Assembly (NCBI GenBank): GCA_943788195.1
Contig: CALSPH010000001.1
Coordinates: forward strand, 940,001-1,004,000
DNA from: an uncultured Bacteroidia bacterium
GTDB taxonomy: Bacteria > Bacteroidota > Bacteroidia > NS11-12g > UBA955
DNA length: 64,000 bases
Direction: 5' to 3'
The stretch's first letter is position 1. Every line of letters starts with the position of its first letter. Below, one piece after another: positions 1 to 8,650 of the stretch. The notes under the pieces were generated by a model. It saw only the letters and a program-made list of their open reading frames with translations, was not told the DNA's origin and ran no database searches. The translations under genes and the position numbers were made by a program.

Positions 1-1
1 A

Positions 2-442
2 GTATTAGACAATATTAAAGGTAGTTCAAATAATATTGGGAGTTTAGGGATCGCTACTATTTTAAAAAGCCAAATTGCGGATTCTCGAAAGTCAGCTTTA
101 ATTATAAGTACGGAGGGTAGTACCTACCAAATTACAGCTTATCACAACAAGAAATTGGTCTATTATAATGTAATTCTAACTGAACGATTGGAAGAAATAT
201 TATACTACGTTTCTGCAGTTTCTGAGACATTCTTGAATGAATCACCCCACATTTTTATTGAGTCTGGTTTGGAGAATTACAAGACTTTGAAAGATGTGTT
301 TTCCAAGTACTTTCATCACATATCGGCCATAAATGAACCCATTTCTGAAGTTTGTGACGGCTTGAATGTCGAAAAACTTATTGATTCCAATTACGCTGCA
401 TTAAAGTACCACATTGCGCAGCAGACCAGTGCATCTCAATGA
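2..442 (+). CDS. DUF3822 family protein (5' truncated by window edge)
   Basis: An open frame runs from base 2 to the stop at 440-442, so the start lies outside the window and only about 146 C-terminal residues are visible. The sequence resembles the DUF3822 family, which in Bacteroidota habitually precedes rsmD and coaD. DUF3822 has an actin/ASKHA-like fold and no assigned function. The stop overlaps the rsmD start by 4 bp (ATGA), so the two are probably translationally coupled. The call rests on gene order and general sequence character; no catalytic motif is visible. Confidence 0.7.
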   Translation, partial: VLDNIKGSSNNIGSLGIATILKSQIADSRKSALIISTEGSTYQITAYHNKKLVYYNVILTERLEEILYYVSAVSETFLNESPHIFIESGLENYKTLKDVFSKYFHHISAINEPISEVCDGLNVEKLIDSNYAALKYHIAQQTSASQ

Positions 443-972
443 GAATTACTGGAGGAGATCTTAAAGGACGCAGACTAAAACCCTTTAAATGGGATGGTAC
501 AAAGCCTAGTACAGATAAAACACGTCAAGCGCTTATAAATATTCTTGGTCCTGACTTCGGTTATAGTGAATTATCGGTTCTAGATTGTTACGCAGGTACC
601 GGAATTGTGAGTTTGGAATTTTTATCAAGAGGTGCAGCCCATGTTACTAGTGTTGATCGCTATTCAAAATGTGTAGATTACATGCGTGATGTGAAGAAGG
701 ACTTAGGTTTAAGTAATTGGGAGACTAAGAAATCGGAGGTATTTAGATTTTTAAAAGAAACCAATTTAACTTTTGATCTGGTTTTTGCTGACCCACCTTA
801 TTTGGATGATCAGATCGATGAATTCGTTGATTTCATTATAGAAGGCAATATATTATCGAAAAATGGTATTTTTGTCTTGGAACATGTAGCAAATAGAAGT
901 TTTAATCGCAACGAGCTGTTTAAATCAAAAAAGTATGGTGATTCAATGCTTAGTTTCTATAAAAAAATATGA
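439..972 (+). CDS. rsmD: 16S rRNA (guanine(966)-N(2))-methyltransferase RsmD
   Basis: This 177-aa protein matches RsmD, which methylates N2 of G966 in 16S rRNA during 30S assembly using S-adenosylmethionine. It begins MRITGG, the usual RsmD N-terminus. The SAM-binding glycine motif is at residues 48-60 (LDCYAGTGIVSLE). The catalytic DPPY motif of N-methyltransferases is at 118-121. The length is normal for the family. It overlaps the DUF3822 gene upstream by 4 bp and coaD downstream by 4 bp. The rsmD-coaD pairing is widespread in bacteria and supports the call. Confidence 0.93.
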   Translation: MRITGGDLKGRRLKPFKWDGTKPSTDKTRQALINILGPDFGYSELSVLDCYAGTGIVSLEFLSRGAAHVTSVDRYSKCVDYMRDVKKDLGLSNWETKKSEVFRFLKETNLTFDLVFADPPYLDDQIDEFVDFIIEGNILSKNGIFVLEHVANRSFNRNELFKSKKYGDSMLSFYKKI

Positions 973-1433
973 AAATCGCAGTATTCCCCGGCACTTTTGA
1001 CCCCGTTACCATTGGGCATCAAAACATAATTGATAGAGGCTTATCTCTTTTTGATGAATTGTATATCGCCATAGGAGTGAACCCGAATAAAAAGACATAC
1101 TTTGATTTAGAATCAAGAATTGGTTGGTTAAATAAGTTATATGAATCAAACCCGAAGGTAAAGGTTAGGCACTATGAAGGTCTAACCATCGATTTCTGTA
1201 AAGATGTGGGTGCAAACTATGTATTAAGGGGTTTAAGAAGCTTCGAGGATTTTGAGTATGAAAAAAGAATTGCACTGGTGAATAAGGAACTTTCTCCCAA
1301 TCTTGAAACCGTATTTTTATATTCTACCGCTGAATTTGGGTCAGTGAGCAGTTCATTTGTTCGTGAAATTCTATCTTGTGGAGGTGATGTAAGTTCCTTT
1401 GTCCCCAAATCTTTATCAGGAGATATTAAGTAA
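969..1433 (+). CDS. coaD: Pantetheine-phosphate adenylyltransferase
   Basis: CoaD (PPAT) transfers AMP from ATP to 4'-phosphopantetheine, the penultimate step of coenzyme A synthesis in the cytosol. The 154-aa protein opens with the nucleotidyltransferase signature: MKIAVFPGTFDP followed by TIGH at residues 14-17, the (T/H)xGH motif. The late substrate-binding segment SSSFVRE lies near residues 126-132. The ATG overlaps the rsmD stop by 4 bp. The 3' end overlaps the convergent Nudix gene by 8 bp. Length and motifs are standard. The other CoA gene of the window, coaBC, is at 11.9 kb. Confidence 0.95.
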   Translation: MKIAVFPGTFDPVTIGHQNIIDRGLSLFDELYIAIGVNPNKKTYFDLESRIGWLNKLYESNPKVKVRHYEGLTIDFCKDVGANYVLRGLRSFEDFEYEKRIALVNKELSPNLETVFLYSTAEFGSVSSSFVREILSCGGDVSSFVPKSLSGDIK

Positions 1434-2034
1434 AGTGAATTAAATTAATCACTTCCTTAAGTGATTTGTACGTGCTTAAACCTGGCGTACTGAAAAAGTC
1501 CGATTTCACCCATTTTACTTCATCAATACCCTCTTCTTTTTGTGGTGTAAGTTTCTGATCGACAAGGCATGTCATGTTATACCAATTGGTTTTTTTTAGA
1601 ATTAACCCACCTTTAGATGCATAGATGTGATAAGTTGAAATTAATTTGTCGTTAAGTTTCAAATGTTTAATTCCGCATTCTTCTTCAACTTCTCTTATTG
1701 CCGCCTCCCGGGTAGATTCGTCTTTTTCTACTTTACCTTTCGGGATATCCCATTTATTATTACGATAAATTACGAGAATTTGGTTTTTTGCATTTCTCAC
1801 TACTCCACCCGCGGCTTTAATGATGCGAAAGTCTTTTTTCAAGGTCGAGACCAACTGTGATTTATCTGCAGCCATTAGAAAAAACGAGGAATTTTTCCCG
1901 TATACGTTTTTGTGTTCAATCCAATTTGCCGCAAAGGAATGTAAGTCCTCTATAGGCACAATAGCCCTATCCAGAACCCTATTTTCAGATTCATAAATTA
2001 CCTCCATGACAAGATCATTGATGAATATTTTCAT
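1426..2034 (-). CDS. NUDIX hydrolase
   Basis: A 202-aa protein with a canonical Nudix box at residues 100-122. It starts at GKVEKD, contains REVEEE, and ends ECGI, matching GX5EX7REUXEEXGU. Such enzymes hydrolyse nucleoside diphosphates linked to another moiety, using divalent metal bound by the glutamates of the box. An N-terminal segment of about 70 residues precedes the Nudix fold. The substrate cannot be told from sequence. The gene is convergent with coaD (8-bp overlap) and divergent from pyrE, whose -7 box begins at its first codon. It may be monocistronic. Confidence 0.9.
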   Translation of the reverse strand: MKIFINDLVMEVIYESENRVLDRAIVPIEDLHSFAANWIEHKNVYGKNSSFFLMAADKSQLVSTLKKDFRIIKAAGGVVRNAKNQILVIYRNNKWDIPKGKVEKDESTREAAIREVEEECGIKHLKLNDKLISTYHIYASKGGLILKKTNWYNMTCLVDQKLTPQKEEGIDEVKWVKSDFFSTPGLSTYKSLKEVINLIHFT

Positions 2035-2041
2035 ACCTTTG
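2034..2041 (+). promoter_or_regulatory. Putative -7 box for pyrE
   Basis: TACCTTTG matches the Bacteroidota -7 consensus TAnnTTTG and lies 18 bp before the pyrE ATG. No convincing -33 TTTG is seen at the expected spacing. It abuts the start codon of the divergent Nudix gene. Confidence 0.4.
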
Positions 2042-2059
2042 CTTAAAGCTTCAAAAGTA

Positions 2060-2701
2060 ATGAATTTAGGACAAGAGGTAGCAAAAGGATTATTGAAAAT
2101 CGAGGCGGTGAAGGTAAATATCGGTGAACCGTATACGTGGACTAGTGGTCTGAAGTCACCCGTGTATTGTGATAATCGTGTAACTCTTTCCTATCCACCA
2201 TTGCGTTCAACCATAATTGATGGATTTGTAGCTTTAATTAAGGAACATTATCCGCAGGTTGAGGCTATAGCTGGTATTGCTACTGCAGGCATAGCCCAGG
2301 GTGCCCTGATTGCGGATAAACTGGGTCTACCGTATTGTTATGTGAGACCCGAGCCTAAAAAGCACGGAATGAAGAATCAGATTGAAGGTAGGCTTAGCGA
2401 AGGTGCCAAAGTGATTTTGATTGAGGATTTAATTAGCACCGGATTAAGCAGCTTGAAGGCAGTTAAGGCGTGCCGGGAATATGGTGCGGAGGTGTTGGCC
2501 GTATTGAGTATATTTACCTACGGTTTTGACGTATCCAAACAAGCTTTCGTGGATGCCGATTGTGAAATGCACAGTTTATGTAACTTTGACATACTCAATC
2601 GAGAAGCGGTTGAAATGAATTATATAAAGGAAGCTGATATTCCCAGCATTCAGTCTTGGCAAAAGAATCCAAAAGATTGGAGCGATAGCCAAACCCAATA
2701 G
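2060..2701 (+). CDS. pyrE: Orotate phosphoribosyltransferase
   Basis: PyrE joins orotate to PRPP to give orotidine monophosphate in de novo pyrimidine synthesis. The PRPP-binding motif is VILIEDLISTGLSS, the usual acidic pair followed by a small-residue loop. The segment TSGLKSPVYCDNR near the N-terminus is typical of the family. The ATG at 2060 (MNLGQEVAKG) is preferred over an upstream in-frame ATG at 2006, which would run back through the -7 box at 2034 and the start of the Nudix gene. From 2060 the protein has 213 residues, normal for PyrE. It is followed after 11 bp by a sensor kinase gene. Confidence 0.94.
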   Translation: MNLGQEVAKGLLKIEAVKVNIGEPYTWTSGLKSPVYCDNRVTLSYPPLRSTIIDGFVALIKEHYPQVEAIAGIATAGIAQGALIADKLGLPYCYVRPEPKKHGMKNQIEGRLSEGAKVILIEDLISTGLSSLKAVKACREYGAEVLAVLSIFTYGFDVSKQAFVDADCEMHSLCNFDILNREAVEMNYIKEADIPSIQSWQKNPKDWSDSQTQ

Positions 2702-2712
2702 ATTCAATCATT

Positions 2713-3894
2713 TTGTTGAACACAATTAAATATAGCTATCACCTAAAGCGAATTATAAAGATTGCCCTTTTATTTTTGGCATTGATAATTGGAATAGTTA
2801 CGATTTATTATACGTCAAGTCTAGCAGATAAGTTAAAAGCCGAGGAAGTTAAAAAAATGGAATTATGGGCAGAAGCCATGCGCGCAATTGCCGACCCTGA
2901 GGGTGATATTTCCAATTTAAGTTTTTACGATAGAATTATTACGGATAATACCACTATTCCTGTGGTACTGGCCAGGTCAAATGGCAAACTACAATCGCGT
3001 AATTTAGATAGCTTGATTGCAAATGACTCCATTCTCTTAAGACAGAAGTTTGAGCGATTGAAACAGATTCATGAGCCCATTGTAATTCAGTTGCCGGATG
3101 GAGAGAATCAATACGTTTATTACGATGATAGTATCCTACTTCAAAAATTAAAGTATTATCCCATCTTTCAACTTGGAGTTGTCTCTATATTTTTACTCAT
3201 TGCTTATTTGGCATTTTCCTATGCACGAAGAAGTGAACAGAATAAAGTTTGGGTTGGACTTGCCAAAGAAACGGCGCATCAATTAGGGACGCCCATGAGT
3301 TCATTAATGGCATGGATTGATTTAATTGAAGATGATCCAAGTCAAGCCAATGATATGGCATTTGGTGAGATGAGAAAGGATGTAGATCGACTTAAAATTA
3401 TTACGGAACGATTCTCAAAAATTGGATCTGACCCTGTATTAGAAATCAGACCAATGGATGTGGTATTGAAAAATGCTGTAGCCTATATGAGTAATAGATC
3501 GCCTAAGTTGATTTCAATTGATTATCAAAATAAAGCAGAGGATTTGTATTGCGAAATAAATTTACCATTGTTTGAATGGGTTGTAGAGAATTTGGTAAAA
3601 AATGCAATTGATTCGATGCCAAAAGGAGAAGGAAGCATAGTAGTGAAATTGAGGAAACATAAAGGGAAGGCAGTGATTGATTTTACCGACAACGGGTCTG
3701 GAATTCACCCTTCTAAATTTAAAACTGTTTTTAAACCAGGTTTTACGACCAAAAAGAGAGGTTGGGGTCTGGGACTTTCATTAGTAAAACGAATTGTGGA
3801 ACACTACCACAAGGGATTGATCTATGTCAAAGATTCAACGTTGAATAAGGGAACCACATTTAGAATTATATTACCCATTGATAAAAATGGCTAG
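2713..3894 (+). CDS. Sensor histidine kinase, two transmembrane segments
   Basis: A 393-aa membrane sensor kinase. Transmembrane segments at about residues 12-34 and 150-170 enclose a periplasmic sensor domain of about 115 residues without recognisable family. The H-box is KETAHQLGTP, with phospho-acceptor H189. The N-box (NLVKNAID, from 293), the G1 box (DNGSG, 326-330) and the G2 box (GWGLGLSLV, 350-358) complete the ATPase domain. The start is TTG at 2713 or 2716; the next ATG would remove the first membrane segment. No response regulator is adjacent, so the partner is unknown. It overlaps ruvX by 8 bp. Confidence 0.88.
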   Translation: MLNTIKYSYHLKRIIKIALLFLALIIGIVTIYYTSSLADKLKAEEVKKMELWAEAMRAIADPEGDISNLSFYDRIITDNTTIPVVLARSNGKLQSRNLDSLIANDSILLRQKFERLKQIHEPIVIQLPDGENQYVYYDDSILLQKLKYYPIFQLGVVSIFLLIAYLAFSYARRSEQNKVWVGLAKETAHQLGTPMSSLMAWIDLIEDDPSQANDMAFGEMRKDVDRLKIITERFSKIGSDPVLEIRPMDVVLKNAVAYMSNRSPKLISIDYQNKAEDLYCEINLPLFEWVVENLVKNAIDSMPKGEGSIVVKLRKHKGKAVIDFTDNGSGIHPSKFKTVFKPGFTTKKRGWGLGLSLVKRIVEHYHKGLIYVKDSTLNKGTTFRIILPIDKNG

Positions 3895-4300
3895 GATACT
3901 TGCAATTGATTATGGGAAAAAGAGAGTGGGTATTGCAGTTACAGATCCACTACAAATAATTTGTAAACCACTGATCGTTTTGGCAGAAGATGGCTTCATA
4001 AATTGGTTAGATCAATATATTAAAACAGAAGATGTTGAAGCCATTGTGCTGGGCATGCCATTGCGACTAAATGGAGAGCATACGCACATTACAGATGACA
4101 TAATAAAAATTGAACAAGTACTCCAGGAAAAGTGGCCAAGTATACCAATTCATACCATGGATGAGCGATTGACAAGTAAAATGGCCCATCAAAGCTTAAT
4201 AGACAGTGGTGTTCCTAAGCAAAAAAGAAAAGAGAAAGGAGCTTTGGATAGTGTAAGCGCTGCCTTAATTTTGCAAACCTATTTAGCAAGAATAAAATGA
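3887..4300 (+). CDS. ruvX: Putative pre-16S rRNA nuclease RuvX/YqgF
   Basis: A 137-aa protein of the YqgF/RuvX family, an RNase H-like fold implicated in 16S rRNA 5'-end maturation and originally annotated as a Holliday junction resolvase. It opens MARILAIDYGKKRVGIAVTD, with the metal-binding Asp in the first strand. DERLTS in the middle and a late SAALILQTYL helix with an Asp just before it are typical. ATG 3887 is chosen over the ATG at 3878, since family members start two or three residues before RILAID. It overlaps the kinase gene by 8 bp and def by 4 bp. Confidence 0.9.
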   Translation: MARILAIDYGKKRVGIAVTDPLQIICKPLIVLAEDGFINWLDQYIKTEDVEAIVLGMPLRLNGEHTHITDDIIKIEQVLQEKWPSIPIHTMDERLTSKMAHQSLIDSGVPKQKRKEKGALDSVSAALILQTYLARIK

Positions 4301-4851
4301 TTTTACCTATCGTAGCATACGGCAGCCAAGTTTTAAGAGCGAAAACTGAAGAAATTGAGGCTTCGTACCCTGACCTGAAGGAATTACTTGAGGATATGTA
4401 CGAAACGATGGAGGCAAGTAATGGCATTGGTTTAGCAGCCCCTCAAGTTGGTAAGGCTATTCGATTGTTTCTGGTAGATGCCACTGCAATTGAAGATGTT
4501 GAACCCAGCGGATTTAGACAAACATTTATTAATCCCATTATCGAAGAGGAATGGGAAACACCTTGGGAGTTTGAAGAAGGTTGCCTAAGTATCCCAAATA
4601 TTCGTGAGAATGTGAAGCGGAATGCAAATATTCGAATTACTTATCAGGATGAGAATTTTAAAACGCACACCAAAGAGTTTGATGGCATGATTGCCCGAAT
4701 TATTCAACATGAATATGACCATATTGAAGGCATTCTATTCACCGATCGAATTCACCCGTTAAAACGACAATTCTTGAAGAAAAGGTTGGAGAATATAAGT
4801 AAAGGCAGAGTTCAAGTAGCCTACAAAATGAAGTTTCCCAAACGCAGATAG
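4297..4851 (+). CDS. def: Peptide deformylase
   Basis: Def removes the N-formyl group from nascent proteins at the ribosome. All three motifs are present in this 184-aa protein: GLAAPQ at residues 45-50, EGCLS at 94-98 with metal ligand C96, and HEYDH at 138-142 with the two histidine ligands and the catalytic Glu. The length is typical. The ATG overlaps the ruvX stop by 4 bp, and the UbiA gene follows after 1 bp, so it lies within a compact operon. Confidence 0.95.
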   Translation: MILPIVAYGSQVLRAKTEEIEASYPDLKELLEDMYETMEASNGIGLAAPQVGKAIRLFLVDATAIEDVEPSGFRQTFINPIIEEEWETPWEFEEGCLSIPNIRENVKRNANIRITYQDENFKTHTKEFDGMIARIIQHEYDHIEGILFTDRIHPLKRQFLKKRLENISKGRVQVAYKMKFPKRR

Positions 4852-4852
4852 T

Positions 4853-5680
4853 TTGATAATAAAAGCCTTTCGACCTGTAAATATACTTGCTGTAATAATC
4901 CTGCAGTCCTTGTGCTATTATGTGGGTGGAGTTGGGTTAATTAAAGATTTAATGCTGTATATCATCATCCCCACAGTTTTAACCACGGCTGCTGGATACA
5001 TGATTAATGATCATTTAGATCAAGGGCGCGATGAAGTGAATCAGAAAAAAAGCCGGAAAATCAATTTCGGAAAAGGTTTGTACTTTTACTATGTACTTTT
5101 CAATTTGATTGCTCTAATCCTTACCTTTATGGATGGGATAGAACTATTTTTAGTGGTACTTGGTATTCAAATAATGCTATGGGCTTATAGCAAATTCTTA
5201 AGTAGCATTGCATTAATCGGGAATGCAGTCGTGGCGATTTTAAGCTGTTTTACCATTTTAATTTTTTATTTCAGCCAAACGATTGTACTTCAAATTGATA
5301 ATATTTGGGTCGCTTTAGTGGCAATTTTTCTGGTAAGTATGGCTAGAGAACTCATCAAGGATAACCAGGACTTTGAAGGCGATAAGGCAGATGGTGCCCA
5401 AACCTTACCGATTATGACCAGCAAGAATTTCACACATATTTTTGCAGATGTTTTTATCTTTTGCAACGCTTTATTTATTGCCGCATGGACTTTCTATGAT
5501 TTCTATTTAAATGATGTTGTCGCAACCGTTTATGGGATGAGTATCGCAGTCATTGGTATAGTAATCATTATTATGGGCCACGTTTTGAATAAAACTAAAA
5601 GGTATGGTATGATGAGTAATGCACTAAAAATTTATATGTTTCTGGGGATGATTATGTTGTTTTATTTGGACCATGTTTAA
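4853..5680 (+). CDS. UbiA-family prenyltransferase (GGGP geranylgeranyltransferase-like)
   Basis: A 275-aa, almost wholly hydrophobic protein of the UbiA superfamily, integral membrane enzymes that move a prenyl group onto an acceptor. The two Asp-rich motifs that bind Mg-prenyl diphosphate are visible: NDHLDQGRD at residues 52-60 and KDNQDFEGD at 169-177. Bacteroidota homologues beside maf are often annotated as geranylgeranylglycerol-phosphate geranylgeranyltransferase, but the acceptor is inferred only. A second UbiA protein (MenA) at 34 kb covers menaquinone synthesis, so this one probably does something else. The start is TTG at 4853, one base after the def stop. It overlaps maf by 8 bp. 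Confidence 0.8.
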   Translation: MIIKAFRPVNILAVIILQSLCYYVGGVGLIKDLMLYIIIPTVLTTAAGYMINDHLDQGRDEVNQKKSRKINFGKGLYFYYVLFNLIALILTFMDGIELFLVVLGIQIMLWAYSKFLSSIALIGNAVVAILSCFTILIFYFSQTIVLQIDNIWVALVAIFLVSMARELIKDNQDFEGDKADGAQTLPIMTSKNFTHIFADVFIFCNALFIAAWTFYDFYLNDVVATVYGMSIAVIGIVIIIMGHVLNKTKRYGMMSNALKIYMFLGMIMLFYLDHV

Positions 5681-6248
5681 CAAACTAAAGAAAATATCAT
5701 TCGTGTTGGGGTCGCAATCACCAAGGAGACAACAACTGTTTACTGATTTGGGTTTAGATTTTGTGGTTAGAACGGCAGATATTGAGGAGATTTTAAGCAC
5801 GGATGATCTTGCCACTAATACCGAGCACCTTGCCCGGCAAAAGGCCTTGGCAATTGATGTACTTGCCCATGAATGTTTAATAACAGCCGATACCTTGGTT
5901 GGATTGGATGGGTTAATGTTAGGCAAGCCAGGTAATCTGGATGAAGCACAAAAAATGATTCGGCAGCTCAGCAATAAATGGCATGAAGTAGTAACTGGGG
6001 TTTGTATCTCGTATCAAGGGAAACAGATTACGTTCCATGAAAAAACGGAGGTGCTTATTAAAGAAATTGCAGCGGAAGATTTAGAATATTACATTAGCCA
6101 CTACAATCCAGTGGACAAGGCGGGGTCATATGGGATTCAAGATTGGTTTGGATTGACGCATGTTGAGGCGATTAAGGGATGTTATTACAATGTGATGGGA
6201 TTCCCAATGCCCCGATTTTATAAAGAATTAAAAAATATAGTTATATGA
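5673..6248 (+). CDS. maf: Maf-family nucleoside triphosphate pyrophosphatase
   Basis: A 191-aa Maf protein, a house-cleaning pyrophosphatase that hydrolyses dTTP/UTP and modified nucleotides to monophosphates. The signature GSQSPRR (residues 13-19) is the Maf phosphate-binding loop. TADTLV and the KAGSYGIQ segment near residue 149 are also family features. The ATG overlaps the UbiA gene by 8 bp, and the stop overlaps the hydratase gene by 4 bp. The length is typical. Confidence 0.93.
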   Translation: MFNKLKKISFVLGSQSPRRQQLFTDLGLDFVVRTADIEEILSTDDLATNTEHLARQKALAIDVLAHECLITADTLVGLDGLMLGKPGNLDEAQKMIRQLSNKWHEVVTGVCISYQGKQITFHEKTEVLIKEIAAEDLEYYISHYNPVDKAGSYGIQDWFGLTHVEAIKGCYYNVMGFPMPRFYKELKNIVI

Positions 6249-7021
6249 CTTATACGAATATCAAAAAGGAAAATGCAGGTGCAATATGTACCATCACCAT
6301 TGACAGAGCAAGCAAGATGAACGCGCTTAATATTGCGACTTTACAAGAAATTAAACATGCAGTATTGCAAGCTGAATCAGATCATAACATTGCGGGAATC
6401 ATTTTGCGCGGGGATGGAGAAAAGGCCTTTGCAGCTGGAGCAGATATTTCTGAGTTTGCCAATTTTAATGTGCAGGAAGCCGAAAAAATGAGTAGAGACG
6501 GTCATGAAGTGATGAATACCATTGAGAATTGCAGTAAGCCTGTTATTGCAGCGGTGTTTGGTTTTGCCTTGGGTGGAGGATGCGAATTAGCCATGTCTTG
6601 TCATCTTATTGTGGCGGCAGAGAATGCAAAATTTGGTCAGCCGGAGGCCAACTTGGGCGTGCCTCCCGGATATGGTGGGACGCAACGCTTGATCCAACTG
6701 GTGGGCAAGTCTAAAGGCTTGGAATTGCTTTTAACTACAGATATATTGCGGGCAGATGATGCCTTGCGCTTGGGTTTGGTTACATCGGTTCATCCGGTTG
6801 AGGAGGTAATAACGCATTGCGAAGCAATACTAAATAAAATAGCTACTAAGTCACCGAGCGCAGTGGCCATGATTATCGATTGTGTGAATGATTATTACAA
6901 AAAAGGCACTGGCGGCATGGAAACAGAGATCAAATACTTTGGAGAGGCCTTTGGCACTGAAGATTTTAAGGAAGGTACGGATGCGTTTTTGAATAAAAGG
7001 AAAGCCGAGTTTAAGAGGTAA
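6245..7021 (+). CDS. Enoyl-CoA hydratase/isomerase family protein
   Basis: A 258-aa crotonase-fold enzyme. The oxyanion-hole segment AAGADISEF lies near residues 63-71. GGGCELAMSCH carries the first catalytic Glu (E114), and FGQPEANLGVPPGYGGTQRL carries the second (E134). With both glutamates present it should hydrate trans-2-enoyl-CoA, most likely in fatty acid beta-oxidation. No other beta-oxidation gene is adjacent. It is the last gene of the plus-strand run that starts before base 1 and overlaps maf by 4 bp. An A/T-only inverted repeat follows the stop at 7030-7052. Confidence 0.9.
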   Translation: MTYTNIKKENAGAICTITIDRASKMNALNIATLQEIKHAVLQAESDHNIAGIILRGDGEKAFAAGADISEFANFNVQEAEKMSRDGHEVMNTIENCSKPVIAAVFGFALGGGCELAMSCHLIVAAENAKFGQPEANLGVPPGYGGTQRLIQLVGKSKGLELLLTTDILRADDALRLGLVTSVHPVEEVITHCEAILNKIATKSPSAVAMIIDCVNDYYKKGTGGMETEIKYFGEAFGTEDFKEGTDAFLNKRKAEFKR

Positions 7022-7049
7022 TCAATAATTAATAATTGAAAATGAATAA

Positions 7050-7739
7050 TTATTTTACTTCATAAACAAACTCGAATGGCAAACCCATTTCAGCTAGATT
7101 CCCATCTGTTTTAATCCAGATAACACCTTCTTTCTTAAATTGACCTTTTTTACGTGCAATTTTTTCAAAGGTTGGAATTTTATTACTGTTTCCTCCTATC
7201 GTATCATTTCCAATAATGGCGTAATACGGATCAAGGTCCCTAATTCCAGCAATAAATAAAGGGACTTTTATTGTGTCGCCAATTTCATAATTCTCCTTAT
7301 TATCAGCAATTGCCATGACTTTACTGAATCCAATCCTGTATTTATAATATCGATGAAGCTGCATATACCCAAATAGAATTTCAAACTGTAAAATGTCTTT
7401 TAAAGATTTAACATTTTCCAAATAGCTACTGGCATCTATATTCGTAAGTACACCTTGCGATTCATATTTTCTCTCAGGACAAATAAGTATCAAATTGGAG
7501 ATGTCTTTTTCAGTAAAACTATCTGAAAAAGATGAAATAATACTATCCACTTTTGAGAATAATACATATTCAGGAATTGAAGTCAAATTATCTTTGGATA
7601 AATTTCTATAGAGTATTTTTAATTTATCAATGTCATCGTAGAGGTAAGTCAAGTCTTCTTTTTCTTTATGAGCTTCTGTTCGTGAACAAGATGCTAATAA
7701 TGCTGAAAGTGTAATTAATATTAAATTTACATATTTCAT
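7050..7739 (-). CDS. Hypothetical lipoprotein
   Basis: A 229-aa protein with a signal peptide ending in a lipobox (LLASC, Cys near residue 18), so probably an envelope lipoprotein. The mature part begins with a charged helical region. It ends with a beta-rich domain of about 70 residues containing GNDTIGG and finishing FEFVYEVK, which could be an Ig-like fold. I do not recognise the family. It lies 6 bp downstream of the DUF58 gene, so it is probably the last gene of a minus-strand operon. Confidence 0.6.
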   Translation of the reverse strand: MKYVNLILITLSALLASCSRTEAHKEKEDLTYLYDDIDKLKILYRNLSKDNLTSIPEYVLFSKVDSIISSFSDSFTEKDISNLILICPERKYESQGVLTNIDASSYLENVKSLKDILQFEILFGYMQLHRYYKYRIGFSKVMAIADNKENYEIGDTIKVPLFIAGIRDLDPYYAIIGNDTIGGNSNKIPTFEKIARKKGQFKKEGVIWIKTDGNLAEMGLPFEFVYEVK

Positions 7740-7745
7740 AATTAT

Positions 7746-8648
7746 TTAATTCTTCCCACTCCTTTTCCTCAAAAATGCACCAATCGTACTTTCCAAATCT
7801 TCATTGATATCGGCAAAATGGCAGTCTATTTTATACTGCGTACATTTCTCAATAAGCTCCTTTCGATGGGCCATTTGTGCTTGCGTATATTGACTTCTGA
7901 TTTCTTGCGGATTCAATTTAATGCTATCTCCAGTTTCAGCATCAACAAATTGCGTGGGCACATCATCATAATCCAAATCGAGCTCCAGTTTTTTGTCAAA
8001 TACATTGAAAAGTAGAATGTCGTGTTTTCTGAAATGCAAATGCTGCAATCCTTTAATCAGTTCTTCTTTATGTTCAATTCGTTCATTCAGATCTGTGAAT
8101 AAAACCACCAAACTTCTGCGATTGATTTTTTCTGCCAATAAATTTAAAACTGCACCCGTATTGGTTTGGCCTTCGCCCATCTCTTTATTCAGGCTGTTCT
8201 GTAATAAGTTGATGCAATTGGTAAAATGAGAGGTAGATGATTTAATGGGTGTCATTTCTTCGATTTTATCAGTGAAGAAGGTTAACCCATAGGCGTCTCG
8301 TTGTTTTTTCAATACTTGCATAATGCAAGCGGCAGCTACAATGGAAAATTGGTGCTTACTGTATGCTGCCTTTGGCACAAACATCGATGCAGATTGGTCA
8401 ATGATGATATGGCAACGAAGGTTGGTTTCATCCTCATATTTCTTGACAAACAGTTTGTCGGTTCGGCTATACAGTTTCCAATCCAAGTCTTTGATGGATT
8501 CGCCCGTGTTGTATTCCCGGTGTTCAGCGAATTCAACTGAGAAGCCATGAAACGGACTTTTATGCAGGCCTGTTAAAAACCCTTCCACCACCTTTTTAGT
8601 GAATGCATTTAGGTTTTTATACTTATGGATAAAAGTCGAGAGGTTCAT
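7746..8648 (-). CDS. DUF58 domain-containing protein
   Basis: A 300-aa DUF58 protein. The core motif is visible: GESIKDLDWKLYSRTDKLFVK, followed by a von Willebrand A-like segment with IIDQSASM, a MIDAS-type metal site. DUF58 proteins are usually encoded beside MoxR AAA+ ATPases and are thought to act in metal-dependent or chaperone-like processes. Here no MoxR gene is adjacent, which is unusual but may only reflect a different locus. It lies 2 bp downstream of the omega-amidase gene and overlaps nothing. Confidence 0.85.
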   Translation of the reverse strand: MNLSTFIHKYKNLNAFTKKVVEGFLTGLHKSPFHGFSVEFAEHREYNTGESIKDLDWKLYSRTDKLFVKKYEDETNLRCHIIIDQSASMFVPKAAYSKHQFSIVAAACIMQVLKKQRDAYGLTFFTDKIEEMTPIKSSTSHFTNCINLLQNSLNKEMGEGQTNTGAVLNLLAEKINRRSLVVLFTDLNERIEHKEELIKGLQHLHFRKHDILLFNVFDKKLELDLDYDDVPTQFVDAETGDSIKLNPQEIRSQYTQAQMAHRKELIEKCTQYKIDCHFADINEDLESTIGAFLRKRSGKN

Positions 8649-8650
8649 GT

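Noticed and set aside
7030-7052. TAATAATT/AATTATTA inverted repeat as a terminator between the hydratase and lipoprotein genes
   Set aside because: The stem is only A and T, so it is weak; similar runs are expected in AT-rich spacers.
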